The notes: generated by a model not told the origin, from the letters alone. Positions 45,513-57,829 are shown, counted from the stretch's first letter. The stretch: 64,000 nucleotides of DNA from Acanthococcus lagerstroemiae (GCA_031841125.1 CM063110.1:59061946-59125945), one strand, 5' to 3'. A program made the numbers and translations.

Positions 45513-46265
45513 GCCCAGTTTACCAAGAGCGAGTGAACTCGAGCGCTGATACACGACCTCGATCAATGAGTAGGCAGAGTGAGGAACTGAACTTCCACCT
45601 GATCCAAGCTTTGAGCGGCCACTGGTACTTCGACACTTACATCGGATGGCGATAGCACCAAGGTTCGTATGCATGCAGTGTGATGGAGGGGCGGATGATA
45701 ATCCCTGCAAAACCTGTTCGAGTGTGAAGCCTGGGAGCAGGAGAGGTGCGGGAAGGTAATAGCGATCAATCCCGACAGCAACAGGAGCCATAGCGATGGT
45801 ATGATCGACCGTCTCGCGCCTGATACCTTGGTAGAACGACCTGGGTGTTGACCTGACCTTTGTCTCGACCATCATGAAGAAGAAGATGCAGACAGAGTAG
45901 TCGAGGCAAAGGACCGAAGAACGAAGTTCGGCCCACTGAACACAAGGACTCTGCGCCATCCTAGAGCTGCTGCATCTGCTGCGGATCCCACGGCAGGGCT
46001 CACCCCAGCAGGATCATCTTCCTGTGTCACCACGAGTACCAAGACGAGGAAGTGGGGGTGAGGGAAGGCAGCGCGTATCCGGCTGCGTGGTGCACTGTTT
46101 TCCAGGCTAATACTGAGTGAGCGATACCTTGGTTAGTAGGGTGTCCCATAGTGACCCTGGCAGGACAGCGCGAATCCAAAGCTGAGTGGCGGAATGGTGG
46201 CCCGAGCCAGCTTCAATGCGTCCCTCTGGTCACTGATGCGATACTTGAAAGAGTAGTTTCCGGGG
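45513..46265 (+). mobile_element. R1-like LINE, 3' part, right flank of EcK gene
   Basis: Plus-strand translation contains the C-terminal knuckle (MQCDGG...), GKVIAI-type residues and DHHEEEDADRVVEA-type tail in shifting frames. The 3' UTR follows, down to GAAAGAGTAGTTTCCGGGG at 46245-46263. It closely parallels 51890-52677. The junction with the EcK downstream region is abrupt at 45512. Decayed. Confidence 0.7.
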
Positions 46266-46968
46266 TTATCTTCCAAGCAGAGGTAATGGCAATCACAATG
46301 GCCATTGACAGAAGCCAGGAGAAGGGCCTTGTTAATAAGCAGATCTATATCTGTACAGACAGTCAATCGGCTATTAAGGCACTATTGTCACACCAAACTA
46401 CATCCTTGGTGGTGGCGGAGTGTGTTAACAAATTATACACCCTTGCTCAGGAGAACATTGTCACCCTACTATGGGCACTGGAACACTGCGGCATAAAAGG
46501 GAACATGATTGCTGGCAAGCTAGCGAAGGAGGGCATAAAAAAGGAACTGGCAAAACACCTAGGCCGCGTCTTCCTGTAGCATACAGCGTCATAAAGTCCA
46601 AAGTAAAGGGTTGGAAAAGTAAGCTGATGGAAATGCACTGGCGGTTGGCCAGTGGCATGAAAGTCAGCAAAACACTAATAGGGGACGCCCCCAGTAAGTA
46701 TGGCAAGTTCCTATTAGAGCTTGACAGGAAACATGCAAGGCTCATGGTCGGACTACTAACTGGTCATGGAGCCACAAAACACATGTGGTATAAAATAGGA
46801 GTGGTGAAAAGCGGCTCCTGCAGATACTGTAGAGAGGAGGAAGAAACCTCGATGCATACAATATGTCAATTCCCAGCGATAGCCGGGACAAGACGCGAAG
46901 CACTGGGACTAGAGTATCCAGCACCCAGTGAAGTCAAAGGGATAGGACTCAATAAAATTCTCGACCCA
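46266..46968 (+). mobile_element. LINE fragment with RNase H and C-terminal domain
   Basis: Two overlapping frames give an RNase H domain (FQAEVMAITMAIDRSQEKG, ICTDSQSAIKALLSH, WALEHCGIKGNMIAGKLAKE, where the usual HSGI..N..AD residues are altered). A C-terminal region follows (LMVGLLTGHGATKHMWYKIG, SCRYCREEEETSMHTICQFP) with a CxxC...H....C knuckle. A frameshift separates the two near 46500. RNase H plus this tail fits I- or Jockey-related LINEs, a different family from the R1-like pieces on either side. Confidence 0.75.
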
Positions 46969-47270
46969 AGTCTTGAGCGGCCACGGGTACTTCTGGACTT
47001 ACTTGCATCGGATGGCAGTAGCGGCGAGCCCCGTGTGCACGCACCGTGATCGAGGGGTGGAGGATAACTGCTGGCACACCCTATTCGAGTGTGAAATTTG
47101 AGAGAAAGAGAGGTGCGGAGCAGTAACAACGATCTATCCCATCGACAGTGTGATCAACCGCCTCACGCCCGATACCTTGGTTCCAGAAATGCTGAAGAGT
47201 GAAAGCGGATGGAACCAAGTGTCAGTCTTTGTCTCGGCCATCATGAGGAAGAAGATGAAGATGAAATGAG
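46969..47270 (+). mobile_element. R1-like LINE C-terminal fragment, left arm of inverted repeat
   Basis: It starts AAGTCTTGAGCGGCCACGGG, as at 45605 and 51985, and continues through CACACCCTATTCGAGTGTG to GAAGATGAAGATGAAAT. It is the plus-strand arm of a large inverted repeat whose other arm is at 47408-47715. Confidence 0.65.
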
Positions 47271-47407
47271 CCGATCCTTCAGTGCAACTTGAGGAATAGT
47301 GCAATGGACTGCAAAGTCTGAGCACTTGGCGCATATAGCACCACCTTACACACAAATGGAATGTGACGAGTGTGAGCCGAGCTTTGCTCGTCGGTCCTCT
47401 GCCTCAA

Positions 47408-48985
47408 AAATTTCATCTTCATCTTCTTCTTTATGATGGCCGAGACAAAGACTGACACTTGGTTCCCTCCGCTTTCACTCTTCAGCATTTCTGGAACCAA
47501 GGTATCGGGCGGGAGGCAGTTGATCACACTGTCACCAGGATATAGATCATTATTACTGCTCCGCACCTCTCTTTCTCTCAAATATTACACGCGAACAGGG
47601 TGTGCCAGCGGTTATCCTCCACCCCTCGATCACGGTGCGTGCACACGGGGCTCGGCGCTACTGCCATCCGATGTAAGTAAGTCCAGAAGTTGGGTCAGGT
47701 GGAAGTTCAGTTCTCCATGGGTTCTGCCTGACCACAGATCGAGGTTGCGTCTTAATCCTCGGGTCTACTCGCCTTTGGTTGACTGGGCGACTGCGTCCTT
47801 CCACTTATAAAACATACATTGCTGGGTGTTTGACTTGACCCGAAGTGCCTTCTGTTTTGCTGTGACTCTCTTCTTTGCACCATATACCACCGCTATTTCA
47901 CCGACCTTGAGTTAGATTGGTGGTATACATGCTAATACACCTACTGTCCTCAATGAAATAACACGGTACGCACTGACACAACTCATTGCGGCTTTTGCTG
48001 GATCTTTTCCATTGCTGCTCTCGTGTCGGGTATCTTGATGGCGTCGGTAAATACTGACCTTTCTCTTCTTACTCCTCAATCCTCCTAGGTTCGACATTTT
48101 AGATGGGATAACTGTCCGGCTACTCAATCTGCCTTCTCAGCTACTCGCCTAAAGTGCTCTCTGAACATTAACTTCCAGTCGAACTACTGCCCCAGGAGAG
48201 CCCACTCTTCACACATTTTAGGACAAAAGTGGATGGCTGTACTTGCGTGGTGTTGTGAAGAAAACCGCTTCCGTTTTCTATACCGCCAAGCACAGCCCCG
48301 CTGACTCGATCCAGCAGATCAGAATCTCCAATGCATGGTTAACCAGTTGCCTAACTTCTGCTGTCGTTTTGGCTTGGCATTCCACTAGCGTGTCGTCTGT
48401 GCAGCATATAAGCTTAACGTCTGGTAGTAGTGCCAGCCTCAGCAGTTCATCAAAGGCGACGTTCTACAGGGTGGGTCCGAGTACTGATCCCTGTGGAACG
48501 CCGCAGATCCTCGCTTCCATTACTGGGTTGATCGCCGATTTCTGCTCTATTCAACAACCGTCAAAGTAACTCCGAATGATGAGAACGAGGAGCCAGTTAC
48601 CTGCACTAACTCGAACGCCTCCATGATATGCGTACACAGTATCAAGTTGAACGCCTCATTGATGTTGAGGCTGACTGCCGCTCACGGATCGTCTTCTCTG
48701 CTTGCTGCTTCTGCTTCAGCGCTGCATCCGCAGTCGAGCAATCAGTTCTAAATCAGTACTGGCTGTTTGAAATTGCCCTCCTTTTTCAAAAGTGCTCCTC
48801 CCGCCCATTGACGATGGTATGCTCGAATAGCTTTCCAACGGAGTTGAGCAGGCATACAGGCCGGTACGAGTGTGATTGGCCATCTGGTTTTCCGGGCTTC
48901 TGATCAGTGCCAGCCGTTTTGTCTGCCGCCTGCTTGGGACCTTTTAATTTTGGAGGTAGTCTCTGTTATAGTCTCAAACAGCATG
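47408..48985 (-). mobile_element. R1-like LINE, RT domain to C-terminus, decayed
   Basis: On the minus strand from high coordinate: RT residues around a QYW/RAG-type region (48990-48620), GVPQGSVLGPTL, DVKLICCTDDTLVECQAKTT (the active-site YADDT motif as CTDDT), then IESAGLCLAV, and after about 600 bp the C-terminal knuckle region (47715-47408). Many stops. This is the longest R1-like copy in the window and defines the family. Its 5' truncation point abuts the upstream region of the second EcK copy. Confidence 0.75.
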
Positions 48986-49620
48986 CAGATCAACAAATGG
49001 TCGAAATTGTTATTTGGTCGTATCGTTACGGCCCTTCTAGTGCTGACAAACCGTACTCATCTCAAATCTATGCCATACAACCTATGCCCAAGAAGACCCA
49101 ATGTGACGAAGTAGATCGGACCTGGTCCGTACCACTTGTGCGATAGATAGTATACATGTACGTACATCTAATAAGCTTGAAATTTGTAATGTGAAATTAC
49201 TTTTATTTATTTATTTATTCATTTTGTCTTATCATTCGCGTATTGTTATCATTTTCACCTGGGACGAACGTGATCACAGTAAGCGGATTTCACTGTAATT
49301 GAATTCAATCACAATTCAAACAGTCTTATCAATATGAACATATATGTAGTTCCACATTTAAGTATTTGACATATATCGAGTGCAACTTATTTGAGTACTG
49401 ATAACCTGAACGTTCTTGGTAATCAACTTAATGCTTCAATATTATGGTGTTTTGCAGTGCGTTCAAGTAGGTACCTAAAGTTTTCGCAATATTGCGGTAT
49501 TTTTTCTGTTTGAAACCTGATTTCTTTTGCTGCATTCGTACGTTTGCTATATTGGACCCATCAGCTTCGCATGCCTACATTTATAATCAGCCAGTCTGAA
49601 TCGTCGGATTACCTCACGCA
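48986..49620 (+). promoter_or_regulatory. Duplicate of EcK upstream region
   Basis: Nearly the same as 43236-43886 apart from a few small gaps and substitutions. It precedes the pseudogene copy. Confidence 0.5.
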
Positions 49621-50773
49621 ATGATGGATGATGTAACTGACTCCAGCGGTGGTAAGTCGAATTCTTTGTTCGGTCGAATAGTGTACAAAACTGAAAATGA
49701 AATTCGTCTGTCACAACCGCTAATATTGAAATGCACGTCATCTGCGTCATTCATCTCAGCTATGTCTTCCGAATGCCTCGTAGGCTGTAACATGGAGTTC
49801 ATCAACGAAATTATTTTTTACACCCAGCTATCGCCTTTCTTCTCATCTTTACGAGACATCGGTCATTTGTTCCCCAAATACTTCTTCAGCCATCTGAGTA
49901 TAAGCCCAAATGCCTTCGAAGGCGTTATCATTTTCGAGAATCTGCAAGCTGCTGGCTTCACGACTTGCAAAAAGATGTCATTTCTCGACTACGATCATTT
50001 AGCGCTGATGATGAGAAAGCTCGGCGAATTTCACGCTTATTCTTACGAAGCCAGGAGGACACACTCGGATCACTTTTCGGCCTTGGCTAGTTCAGTCAGG
50101 GAGTTACTATCATTTTATTACCAGATTTTTGACAACATGTCCACCGTGAATCTGCATAGAGTCGAATCACTGAGGAATGATGATCGATACTCGTTCAAAG
50201 TAGCTGAACTTGAGAAGTTGATGAAGTCACCCACCGAGCTCATCAAGAAAATTGTACGCGAGGGTGAAGCGAACCCCCTGGCAGTTTTGTGCCACGGAGA
50301 ATAACATTTTATTCAAGTATGAAAATGACAAGCCCGTCGATCTGAAGATAGTCGATCTAGCGACGTGTAAGCTAACATCTCCAGTTTTCGATTTGGTTGC
50401 GGTGCTATACCTGAATGCTGACCAGCGAATGAGGGATAGTCACTGGGACGATCTCATTGGTGAGTACTACACAACACTAAAAGATACGTTCCCAAGCAGT
50501 GAGGTGCCTTCAAAAGACAGCATTTTGGGTGAATTCAAAGGGAGAGCTGTAGCTGGTTTTTTTTTTGCTACATTTATTTTGGATTTTTGGTTGGCGCAAG
50601 ATAACAATTTGCCGACATTTCAAGATCTTCTTCCTGCGAAATATAAAGATTTTCCTCTATGGAACATTCCGTTAGAGGTGTTCGTACAGACAAAGCTTAT
50701 TTCCGGAGGACAATTGTGTACAGAAGCCTTAATGAATATTCTGAAAGACATGATAGATAGAGGATTTCTGTAG
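49621..50773 (+). pseudogene. EcK-like pseudogene, duplicate of 43887-45143
   Basis: The nucleotide sequence is very close to the intact copy, by eye a few percent different. Two disabling or shortening changes are visible. A 93-bp in-frame deletion removes codons for residues about 8-38 of the intact protein, between ACT repeats. An 11-bp deletion at about 50306 lies directly after the HGE motif, removing the catalytic-loop residues that follow and shifting the frame to an early stop. The downstream frame is still open from about 50303 to the stop at 50773, so the decay is recent. AATAAA at 50815-50820. It cannot make an active kinase. Confidence 0.88.
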
Positions 50774-51318
50774 ATGATTCAGTGTGAAACTGTCCTAAAT
50801 TACAAAAGTTTTGAATAAAATATTGTATCGCAAACTTGTCTTTGTTCAATATTTCTGTAGTAACAGATATGGATCAAGGGAGTACATGTGCATTTTGGGC
50901 GGTTCTTATAAATTTGTTTTTTTTGGATCGATGGTTCCCGAAGTTGTTGGACTTGAGGGGAAAATCTTTACTTGGCTAGCCGTACGTGACTTGGAAACCA
51001 ATATATTGCATATCAACTCGAAATAACAACTACTGCTTGGTTGAAATTTTCTTTGATGGCACTCCAAGAGATCGCATCTGAAAACTACTTTTAAAATCGG
51101 ATTCATCGACATCGATAACCTAAAAACGAAATTTAATTTCGAAACCTATTTTTACCAGACTCTCTCCTCAGCTCTGAAGTTACGAGATGGTGTTTTTTTA
51201 TGAATATCTCGTATCAATGTATCTAGAAATGGTCATCTTTGCTATCATTCCGGGTGAGAGTGGTGTTTTAGCAATTTTTCTTTTTTATTCAGCTTCATTC
51301 TCTGTTGCCTCTGTCTCT
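50774..51318 (+). other. Shared EcK downstream region, then unassigned sequence
   Basis: 50774-51128 parallels 45144-45512 downstream of the intact gene, including AATAAA at 50815-50820. After CCTAAAAACG the two copies diverge: here comes unique sequence, in the first copy an R1-like LINE. Confidence 0.6.
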
Positions 51319-51549
51319 CAAGCCTAAACATTAACAAAGCCGGGTGAAGATAAGAAGGCTCCGAAGTATCAAGCAACCTCCTCCCCCTCATATGAATAAC
51401 TGAAGAAGTTCAAAATTACGAGTAAAAATAATTCGAAGTATACATAAAGTATGAACATGAAACATAATATGTATTATATTTGTAATAACGACACTTGCAT
51501 GACTAATTTGTGAAGGTTCGGTGCGCCCCCCCCCCTCAATCCGGCCCTG
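51319..51549. mobile_element. hAT-type MITE, same family as 12955-13185
   Basis: 231 bp, the same length as the element at 12955-13185. The interior AAGTTCAAAATTACGAGTAA and GTAATAACGACACTT and the end AATCCGGCCCTG match. The left end CAAGCCTAAACATTAA is diverged, and no target duplication is visible. Confidence 0.7.
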
Positions 51550-51889
51550 AGTATTAATAATTACTAAATGCCCATATTAGAATCACTACATAATGTTGGG
51601 GATAAAATCTTTTGAATACGTCGTTCTCTGTGTTTTTTTTTTTTTCAACATTTAATACTCATTCTTATGTTTTCTTCTCACTAGAAGAGTAGAAGAGTTC
51701 ATGTCCGAATAGCGCTACCATGTGGCCAGGGGTTGAGGCTTGCCAGTTTATACCGACGTATTAGAGCCGGTTGCTGAAACATTTTCCACCTTTAATTCAC
51801 CAATTCGCCTCCGACCAAGGAACAGTTACCCTTTTTCTTACTGGGTCATGCTGGACGTCCAGCACTCCACACTTCGTAAGTGAAAGGAT

Positions 51890-52677
51890 GCATTCGCCCA
51901 GTCGATCAAGAGCGAGTGGATTCGAGCGCTGATACACGACCTCGATCAGTGAGTAGGCAGAGTGAGGAACTGAACTTCCACCTGATTCAAGCTTTGAACG
52001 GGCCACTGGTACTTCGGCACTTACATCGGATGGCGATAGCGCCGAGCCCCGTACGCATGCACTGTAATCGCAGGGCGGAGGATAATCCCGGCAAACCCTG
52101 TTCGAGTGTGAAGCTTGGGAGCAGGAGAGGTGCGGGAAGGTAATAGCGATCGATCCCGGCAGCAACACGAACGATAACGACCAGGTGATCGACCGTCTCG
52201 CGCCTGACACCTTTGTGGATCGACCTGGGTGTCGACGTGATCTTTGTCTCGACCATCACGAAGAAGAAGATTCAGACAAAGTGGTCGAGGCAGAGGGCCG
52301 ACCAACAACGTTCGGCCCACACTAAACACAACGACTGCACCATCCTAGAGCTGCTGTACCTGCTGAGGATCCCACGGCAGGGCTCATCCCTCCGTCATCA
52401 TCTTCCTGTGTCGCCACAAGTACCAAGACTAGGAGGTGAGGGTTGAGAGACGGATGCGCGTCCGGCTGTGGTGTACCGTATTCCAGGTTAATGCTGGGTG
52501 AGCGTCTCCTCGGTTAGTAGGGTGTCCCATAGCGGCCCTGGCAGGGCAGCGCGAATCTGAAGCAGAAAGATGGAATGGGAGCCCGGACTAGCTTAAATGC
52601 GTCCCTCTGATCAATGATGCGATACTCGAAAGAGTAGTTTCCGGGGTCGGTGTCTGGAAGATCAATTTGGCTACCTT
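51890..52677 (+). mobile_element. R1-like LINE, 3' part
   Basis: The block order matches 45513-46265: AAGAGCGAGTGGATTCGAGC, the C-terminal knuckle (HRMAIAPSPVRMHC in one frame), acidic tail, then 3' UTR with GCTGGGTGAGCGTCTCCTCG and AAGAGTAGTTTCCGGGGTCG. It ends near 52677 at a T-rich stretch, 95 bp from the TMTC exon. Broken frame. Confidence 0.7.
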
Positions 52678-52771
52678 CTTTTTTTCTAAGTCACGGAGTC
52701 AGTCCATCCTTGCAAAAAGCATGATTCACGAGCGATTTCAGCTGTACAAATACACAATTTTGTAGTATTAC

Positions 52772-53016
52772 CTGAGACTTGTAATAAATCGGAGCCGATA
52801 GAATAGCTTGTAGATAAATGGATAGCGCTTTCTGATGGTAGCCGTTTTTCGACTCGATGGACGCCATGTTGGCCAACGCCTCCACCTTGGCGGTTTCGTG
52901 CATTTTCGGGTCCTTCAAACCGGCGCCGTCCAATTTTGAGCACTGGCAGAATAATCGTTTCGCCTCCTCGTCGCGGCCCATCGTCGTCAGCAACTGGCCC
53001 AGTTTTAAATACGCGA
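52772..53016 (-). CDS. Tmtc: TMTC-family TPR protein, internal exon (245 bp)
   Basis: The acceptor TTCGCAG precedes 53016 and the donor GTAATA follows 52772. It enters in phase 1 (two bases complete a Val codon) and leaves in phase 0. The product reads AYLKLGQLLTTMGRDEEAKR, then CSKLDGAGLKDPKMHETAKV, EALANMASIESKNGYHQKAL and SIYLQAILSAPIYYKSQ. The LDG...DP..HETAKVEAL linker between TPR helices is the feature that points to TMTC proteins of the TMTC1/2 type rather than to any TPR protein. Well conserved next to the exon at 29616-29753. Confidence 0.85.
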
Positions 53017-53266
53017 CTGCGAATTGAATTCAACCATCAGGTATTTAGTTTATATAATTCGTATTCGGCGGCGTCATTTCATTTGTACGCGAAATTCGCC
53101 CGGCCACATTCGTGTGTTAGCATTGCGAATACCGACGGTGGTTAACCTCCGATGAATTAATCCCGATGAGTAAATATGCATACACGAAATGGCGCGGTGT
53201 TGAATGTCGGTTATTTCAACGGTTAGGTCGCCTTTAACCTACAGAACGGTTGGTCATTTTCATTAC

Positions 53267-53352
53267 CTGCTAGAGTAGGTCGAAATTTGATGGCTAAATT
53301 ATAACTGGCCACAGCCTCGTCGGGTCTGTTCGTCTTCTCCAGCAGCATGGCT
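53267..53352 (-). CDS. Tmtc: TMTC-family TPR protein, first exon visible (86 bp)
   Basis: The acceptor GTTTTACAG precedes 53352 and the donor GTAATG follows 53267. It enters with one base completing a codon, then reads AMLLEKTNRPDEAVASYNLA and IKFRPTLA, and leaves with one base that joins the next exon's two. This is a TPR helix pair (EA..SY..A...RP), immediately N-terminal to the next exon's AYLKLG. The intron between them is only 250 bp. Upstream exons were not found. Confidence 0.8.
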
Positions 53353-56300
53353 CTGTAAAACAGAAACAGATAAACACGTTAGTTAGTTACTTCGTTTTAT
53401 GCGGCTTCTCGAAATCGAATGACCGGCATAGCGTACGCAATAAATTTTTTTGTCGCACGTGTGCCATCGTGTACATAAAATGCGTATAAAGTGCCGTGCA
53501 CCATGGGACTCTGACGTTAACGTCAGACGACAGTCGTCATAAGGTCATAATATCATATTCAGGGGAGGTTGAAAGGAGAGTATTAGTTTTTGACTTAGTT
53601 CATTGACAAACTGTCTGTTAGGTGTGAGGCAGAAAATCAACCTTTGACCATACTAATAATTTACACTAATCAGTGAAGAAAACCGTTCACGTGAATTATT
53701 TCAGTAAACATCTTAGATGAATCTCAAAGCACCACAATGGAAAGGAGATGTTAAGTTTCATAAATCAAAGATGAATTGTCACGACCTTTTCAATTCAGGG
53801 TCGACTCGAAGAACGACACATGTTAAGTGGAAAACACGGAGAAATCGACAAAACCCTAAACATTTCAGTTAACAAGCATAAGAAAATAAGTCCTTTTCTT
53901 CTAGTGCAATAAAATTTGGTTCAATTAGTTTCCTTAAAAGAAAAAACCTATGGTACCTAAATACAAAGAAAAAATCATCAAACAAAACTTGTTCTGTACC
54001 GGATTTCTCGTAAAGATAGTATCCTGTACTTTCTTTGTATCTACACCTAGAAAGTCTTAAATAGAAGATTTAAAATAAATCTTGCAAGCAGTGCACATCA
54101 ATAACTCTTGGTTTTGAAGAGAAAAGTAGTTTTATGAGCCTTTTTCTGGTTTCATTGGGTTTGGAGATAAGAAGGGGTATAAATATTACACTCGGCAGGT
54201 TCCTCAACTCCATACCGTTCCATTTTCTTGGTTTCCATGCTCCACCTCACAATTACCAAATGTTTGAAATAGTGTTTTTTGGGGTTTCACTTGTTTGGAA
54301 AAGAGGCTGTGGTCATGGATGTTTGCGAGCTGTAAAGAATACAAACATGACAATAGGGTATTGAATGTAGCGTCTTCTAGTCACCCGAATTCAATTATGG
54401 CATCAGTTTTACCCCTAGCTGAAAATTGTGGCACCAGTTTTCAAATTCAGTGACCCCTCAAATCGTACATTCAACACCCATGTATTATTTTACAGTTTTA
54501 GAACACAACTCCAGTCACACACGTCAGGATAAATTAACGTAAGTAATAAATACAGTGACTTTCAAAATTCACGGACATATTTTAACTTTAATTTATTTTG
54601 TTACATTTTATTTATGTATTTAGTTCATTCCATCATTTTTTCTCATTTTCTTACGATGTTTATTTCTTCTCATTTGCTTAGTTATTTATTACCTATTTTT
54701 CTTTCTTCTTTTGTTTTGACAGCAATAAGTATGTCTAATGGCTCATCACGAGAAAGAGAAAAATTCCGCAAAAAACGTTCCGCAGAAAAACGTTACCATT
54801 GTGAAGTACATATTATGTAGTTGCGTGTTCTTTTTTATGCGGCCATTCGTTCCATCACTTTCGACTGTCCGACACGAAGAATGCCGAGTGACGCCGAGAA
54901 TATACGACTAGAGAAGGATCTGGATATGCGCGTCAACACGGTCGCCCGGACGACGTATCCATGTCACAATCGGACTCTTTCTTTTTCTTTTGTTTTCGTC
55001 AATCCTTCTCAGTCATTGGCCAATATCGACTGTTAAGGAGAATTTTCAAAAATAAATAAATGCATGTCTTACATTTTTTATGTTTTTCAAATTCTCCCTC
55101 GTCCTCACATCCACCGTTATAGAAATGTATTAGAGATCTACTTCGAGTCACTCGCTCACATCAATCGCCCAGATATTGTCATCCTTTCTTTTGTATACGG
55201 CCTCGAAATACCAGCGCAAGCCTTGTTCAGTCCCCCAACCTACGTCATCCCTACTGCTACTCGGTTCGCTTCTTACTTGTGTTTCTCCAGTGATGACTCT
55301 GAGCCTTTACGTCTGTGACGAGAGTATGCACACAGTAATTCTACTTCTTCATCTCTACATTCTAACAAAGCAGCCAAAGTGCCACAACAAAAGTGACCTT
55401 CGGAACTCTGTATTTAGTTTCAATATTGTGTTCATTACGTTTTCAATTCCAAGCTCCCTTCTCCACGGTTCACAGTCCCACAGTTGTCAATTATTGGAGC
55501 AAGTTGATGTCGAATACAAGTACAGCAACCAAATACTGTATTATTGATTCTTTTCGAATTTGGATACCCTCTCTCCCTGATACTTGTTATCGTTCTCCCA
55601 AATTACGTAGGCAAAACTGATGCCAAAAATACATTTGGTGGTCATGTAAGCCTGCCACTTGATTTCTACATCGTTTTGTTTGTTTCGTTCAATTTTGAGC
55701 CCTCTTCCCGGGGAACCTAAATTTTTAGATTGGGAACAAACAAGTGTTAAAAATGAATTCAGCGACTCTGGATATCTAGTATTTGATATCCGTATCATAT
55801 TTTACCTAATTTCCCCCCTCACCTTTCGCTAATAAGTTTTAACTGAGGACAAAACTAATGACAAAAATGATCATATTATTCCTGTTCTTTAGTTTTAAGC
55901 ACCCTTTCGCTCTCCTCGGTTCTCAAATCAAATTCAGGTTGAAAGGATGTGAAAAATTGATCCACAGGCCTAGAAAACTTAGTATTCTATATCTACATTG
56001 CATTTTATTTAATTTTCCCCCTCCTCAAGGCCACAATTTTCAGATAAGAGTTAAACTAATGCCGTGCTTAGAATATTCTATATTTGATACCTTGCTGTCA
56101 TTTTTATACTCGTTCGAGCTCATAAACATCCACTGCAATAGCCCTCTTTCTAAATCAGTGAAACACAAAAAAAAACAATTTCAAACATTCGGTAATCGAG
56201 CGTAAGTGCATGGGAGATAAAAATTTTCAAGGATAAAAAGATATGGTGGTAAGGAGGCTGCCGAATGGAGAATTAAGACCTCTTTTTATCTCCAAATTTA

Positions 56301-57825
56301 GTAGAACGAAAACAAGCTCAAACAGCTGTTTTCCCTCCATAATGCTTGTGTTAATGTATACTCTGCTTGAAAGGGTTATTTTGAACCCTCCATCTAAGGT
56401 TTTCTGGGGTAGATATGATAAAGGAACAAGAAACCATTTTTATAGAAAATCCAGAGAAACAAGAAATCATTTTTACTGAAAATCCGCTGCGTGGAATAAT
56501 ATTGGTTTGAAGGCTTTTTTCGTACTTTCCATAGGCTTAGAAACTCTTGAAAATATCCCCCTTTTTTGAGAGCAGGGGGTTGGGTATCGAATACCTTTAA
56601 GAAATTAGCACAAGAGGTAGGGATGCGATTTTTAAGATGTTCAGTAGGACCACATCATACCCAACTTTGTGCCAAAAGTCAGCTTATTCGGAAGTTTTTT
56701 TTAGTCAGTTTGTACATATAAAATTTCCAGATTACGATGCCACAATTTTCCTACTGTCTCGAGTTTTTTGGTGATAACGATTGAAATGTTACAAAATGTA
56801 TTTTGAATGGAGTGACACACACTCACGCACACACACACTCGCGCTGATCATGCTTCAATTGCATGGGATTACATAGCTACAATACTGCAAAAGAGCAAGA
56901 AAAAAAAATTCTAAAAAGTAATTATAACTTCGGAACTGAAGAATTTACGTAACTCAACTGTAAAACAAAATAGACTCAACTAAAATGAGAAATAATAACA
57001 AAATGCATAGTCTAGACTTGATCAATATGTTTATAAATGAGAGGTTTAAGCAGAGGGGGAACGGGATGGGTGGGCCCTATCGCTCCCGGAAGTACTCGGA
57101 CTCCGAGCCGGTCCCGTAGAAAAACTCTCAATTATCTCTCTCAGACACACTTATACATAGAAGCATCGTAAATCCCCCAACAAAAAATTTTTGTGCCTCA
57201 CTTTGGCCCCCTAAGAATTGATTTCTAGTTAGGTTAGACTAAGATACGCCCAGAAGAGAAATAGGTGGAACTTACTAATAAATGATGATATTCGCCGCCT
57301 GATTACGGACTCGTGTATTGAAAGTCCCTGTAGTAACCAAATTTCCAAATTCAGCTTCTCGGGTACTTACTAGATATATATTCGAAAATTCGGGCAGTAG
57401 AACACCAATAATTGAAACCAATATTTTCAGCAAGGAAATTGCCAGGGTTGAAAGTTTATTTCGAAGTTTGTATTAAAACTTGCATCTTTTATTACGCGGT
57501 TGTATACTTACACGAGTAAACACCTCTCGAAGCCGCGGAACATTGTCATGAAAACTGAATTTATGTACCTCCAGCTCTAACTAAGCCTTATACATTATTT
57601 ATGAATAAATAATACAATGGATATGCAGAACCGACATTATCGATTGCTTTCCGGCTGCGAATAAGTGCATCACACATTCTTTCAAATTGTCAGTTCAGAT
57701 TTTTCCCGAGTTGAATTGGATTATAGTTCAGTCGAATGCATATTTCGAAATAATAAATATGGCAAAGTATTTTTTCTCGTCATTTCGAGGTGGGAAACAC
57801 TGAACTTTCGTTTATGTTATCCTGG
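53353..57825. other. Upstream intron sequence, nothing recognised
   Basis: Should lie between the first visible TMTC exon and the preceding one. I looked on the minus strand for TPR or membrane-segment exons with flanking splice signals and saw none, but short exons could be missed. Open frames at 54614-55547 (+) show no family motif. Confidence 0.45.
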
Positions 57826-57829
57826 GATA

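Noticed and set aside
45501..45959. 152-codon open frame (-)
   Set aside because: Antisense shadow of the plus-strand R1-like fragment at 45513-46265; same for 51797-52210.
54614..55547. Run of plus-strand open frames suggesting a gene
   Set aside because: Frames do not join with consistent splice signals and contain no known motif.
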